From: a virus
Direction: 5' to 3' (one strand)
DNA length: 64,000 nt
IMG/VR virus record: IMGVR_UViG_3300031787_000016
Location: 1-64,000 of that record
Made by a program: the position numbers and the translations under genes. Every line of letters starts with the position of its first letter. Position 1 is the first letter of the stretch. The notes below the pieces were generated by a model. The model did no database searches. It saw only the letters and a program-made list of their open reading frames with translations, and was not told the origin of the DNA. Of this stretch, positions 62,139-64,000 are shown in pieces.

Positions 62139-62178
62139 AAAAAACCCCCTAAAGAATATACTTCTAAAGAGGGATTTT
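62139..62178 (-). terminator. Terminator after the capsid gene
   Basis: On the minus strand CCCTCTTTAGAA pairs imperfectly with TTCTTTAGGGGG, followed by TTTTTT. It would end or attenuate transcripts from the capsid gene before the endonuclease and the downstream morphogenesis genes. Confidence 0.65.
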
Positions 62179-62201
62179 CTTTTTAGTTAAAATAACTAAG
62201 A

Positions 62202-63452
62202 TTAGGAGATTACAGTGAGTCCGTCAGCAGAGTTGAAGGTAGTAAATTCAGCAAGATTTACTGAACTTTCCAAGTTAGCCAATTTCGCAAAACGTCTGGC
62301 ACTTCCAGTGCGACCTATAGTAGGAGCCGAAATCAACTGCATTGAAGCAGTGTTCGTGATGGAAAGAGGCGGGTCGCCAGCTTTGGTGTAAGTATTGACG
62401 TACACGCCACTGCGCCCACCATTTTCTAAAGTACCGCCCAAAATACGATTAAATTGACCTTGACGGCTTAAGAAAACGACAGTACCTTCATCTAGTACGC
62501 GAGTAGGGACAGATTTTCCTTCGTTGTCAGTTAGTTCAACATAGTCGTCAACCAATACGAACTTAGGAAGGAATCTACGAGTCATGACTTCGTTAACTTG
62601 GTCAATGCTAGGAGTGCCAGTAATGACATTGCCTAGAACATTAGCAGCAACTACAGCCTCTTTAACAGACTTACAGCGAACCATGTTCAGAAGCAAACGC
62701 TCCGAGATAGCAATCTCGTCAGCAGGGAAGCCATTAACCCATTTGTAGTTCGAGTGCATATCTACAAGGTCTTGTAAAGGGTCAGCAGTTTCATGCTGAG
62801 TCCAATCGCGCTTCAAGCTATCAACAGTTTCAGTTCCGTTGTAATCCGTTTGATAAACTGGCTGAGGGAACATATTGCGGCGGACGGGCATTGCCTTGCG
62901 CCAGTCAAGTGAAACGTTCAAACCTGTACGACGGTCGGTATACGCCATCTTACCAGTTTGAAGAGTCTGCCAAGCAAGATAGTCAATCAAGTTGATGTGA
63001 CCACGTACAAGAGAAGCTACTGAACCGAAAATGACCTTAGCCAATTCGTTATCTTGACCCAACTGTACTTTACCTTCAGAAACTTGGATGTTCTGGATGG
63101 TGATGTTGCGGAGCTTAGCGATTTCACTAACTTCTTGCATACGCCATTGGGTATCTTCATCCCAGTGATACGAAGTTGCTGCTTTGAAGTTACGAGCTTG
63201 AATGCGAGAGAAGTCGCCTTTTTTCGCTTCAGGGTAATCTTGACCAGTGGCAACCAAAGATGCAATGGGGTCAACGGTTGTACCGATGTAAGCAAGCCAG
63301 TCACGACCTGTCTTTTCAATCAAAGGTACATAAGTGTTGAGAACTTTGCTGCGTTCTTTGGTCTGACGAAGAGTATTGTTGATAACCAAGTCAGCCGCTT
63401 TAGCAGCACGTGCTTCTTTTAAGAAAGCTTCAATAGGGGACATTGTTGCCAT
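62202..63452 (-). CDS. Major capsid protein
   Basis: 416 residues. N-terminal helix MSPIEAFLKEARAAKAADLV, E-loop-like region WLAYIGTTVDPIASLVATGQ, then RRNMFPQPVYQTDYNGTETV and a C-terminal LPKFVLVDDYVELTDNEGKS, VVFLSRQGQFNRILGGTLEN: the layout of lambda gpE-like (HK97-fold) capsid proteins. C-terminal RRFAKLANLESSVNLAEF recalls the FANF motif. GGAG lies 13 bases before the ATG. Preceded by a decoration-like gene. Confidence 0.8.
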   Translation of the reverse strand: MATMSPIEAFLKEARAAKAADLVINNTLRQTKERSKVLNTYVPLIEKTGRDWLAYIGTTVDPIASLVATGQDYPEAKKGDFSRIQARNFKAATSYHWDEDTQWRMQEVSEIAKLRNITIQNIQVSEGKVQLGQDNELAKVIFGSVASLVRGHINLIDYLAWQTLQTGKMAYTDRRTGLNVSLDWRKAMPVRRNMFPQPVYQTDYNGTETVDSLKRDWTQHETADPLQDLVDMHSNYKWVNGFPADEIAISERLLLNMVRCKSVKEAVVAANVLGNVITGTPSIDQVNEVMTRRFLPKFVLVDDYVELTDNEGKSVPTRVLDEGTVVFLSRQGQFNRILGGTLENGGRSGVYVNTYTKAGDPPLSITNTASMQLISAPTIGRTGSARRFAKLANLESSVNLAEFTTFNSADGLTVIS

Positions 63453-63470
63453 TTTTTTTATATTTCTCCG

Positions 63471-64000
63471 TTATTTGTTGAAGTATGGCTTAATATGCAA
63501 GTGCAAACCAAACAAACGCTTCAACTGTAAATCGATGTATGGCAGATTATTTTGGTAGATACCAGCGATTTCACTGATAACTGCAAAATGGCGCACAGGC
63601 TCGTTAGTGAGGTCTACAGGGTCAGGGTACAAGCCAAGGACTTCTTCGACATTGATACCAACAATAGAGTTAATAGGTAAAGCTTGAGCCGCATTCGCCG
63701 CCAAAGTTACCGAGCGAACACCAGTAGTAGCATTTTCAGCACCGATAGCGAGAATCGTACCTAAAGGAGTGAGATTGTCACCTAAGTAACCAGCTTCAGT
63801 AGTTTCAACAACAACTTGACCAGCAGCACCAGAGGTAGCGAAATACACATTATAGCTATCGTTAGCATAAATGGTAGCAACAGCAGTGGAACCAACTTGA
63901 GCGAAGGTAATACCAGCAGTCAATAGAGCAGCAGCGTTAGCAGTTGCGAAATCAGCAGCAGCACCAGCACCAGTCTGAGTAGCTCCTACAGTTGCAGAGT
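63471..64000 (-). CDS. Capsid decoration-like protein, 5' end beyond window
   Basis: Open without stop to the right edge: upstream of the TTG at 63923 the frame continues (SATVGATQTGAGAAADFATA), so the true start is outside. At least 176 residues. Ala/Gly/Thr-rich with small-domain pattern LGDNLTPLGTILAIGAENAT and VRHFAVISEIAGIYQNNLPY. Directly before the capsid gene, as head decoration or scaffold-type proteins often are. Function inferred from position and composition. Confidence 0.6.
   Translation of the reverse strand, partial: SATVGATQTGAGAAADFATANAAALLTAGITFAQVGSTAVATIYANDSYNVYFATSGAAGQVVVETTEAGYLGDNLTPLGTILAIGAENATTGVRSVTLAANAAQALPINSIVGINVEEVLGLYPDPVDLTNEPVRHFAVISEIAGIYQNNLPYIDLQLKRLFGLHLHIKPYFNK

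Noticed and set aside
63471-63923. TTG at 63923 as the start of the decoration-like gene
   Set aside because: The frame stays open to the window edge with matching composition, so the start lies outside.
1-64000. CRISPR array
   Set aside because: No series of equal-length direct repeats with unique spacers was seen on either strand.
1-64000. Lysogeny module (integrase, attachment site)
   Set aside because: KilA-N and RHH genes hint at regulation, but no recombinase is present in the window.

Overview
The whole window reads as one tailed-bacteriophage genome segment: dense genes on both strands, a portal, major capsid protein, head-tail connectors, one tail-tube-like protein, a tail chaperone pair, a 1923-residue tape measure, many LamG/FN3 adhesin-like proteins, tRNAs and homing endonucleases. 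One tube and no recognisable sheath suggest a long-tailed siphovirus; that is inference. The host is probably a bacterium with GATC, GGCC and CCGG restriction or methylation: I found none of these three sites in 64 kb by eye. This, together with short dispersed palindromic repeats, would fit a cyanobacterium (low confidence). No integrase, terminase or DNA polymerase is visible, so the genome continues outside the window.

Layout. 1-523: 3'-truncated minus-strand virion-type gene. 0.6-3.5 kb: plus-strand cassette of small unknown genes, PhoH-like ATPase and a KilA-N protein. 3.5-5.2 kb: minus-strand LamG protein. 5.2-10 kb: small plus-strand genes, a winged-helix-like control gene behind a repeat-rich region, an RlpA-like secreted protein and several one-helix membrane peptides. 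10-17.8 kb: minus-strand tail-fibre/baseplate operon. 17.9-19.4 kb: second KilA-N gene and a RuvC-like resolvase. 19.5-26.7 kb: mostly plus-strand adhesins and fibres (LamG, FN3), plus a gene broken at a G7 tract. 26.9-35.6 kb: regulator, portal, two GIY-YIG endonucleases each facing a tiny ribbon-helix-helix (RHH) gene, and a tRNA island. 35.6-44.5 kb: 1636-residue LamG protein, second regulator and further virion genes. 44.6-46.6 kb: second winged-helix-like gene behind a cluster of GTAC sites. 46.5-64 kb: minus-strand morphogenesis operon, read right to left as decoration-like protein, capsid, (inserted endonuclease), connectors, tube, chaperones, tape measure, distal tail/hub.

How it works together. 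Most minus-strand genes are virion genes, many probably late. Plus-strand regulators and small genes share an extended -10 promoter, TGTGYTATANT. Control genes come in pairs: two KilA-N, two YVSxDG-type, two winged-helix-like, two RHH and two closely related GIY-YIG genes. The strongest candidates for something undescribed are the divergent RHH/GIY-YIG module with a shared 25-bp operator, a terminal FANF-like peptide on several disparate proteins, the twinned winged-helix control loci, and the short dispersed repeats anchored on TTTTCTGC.
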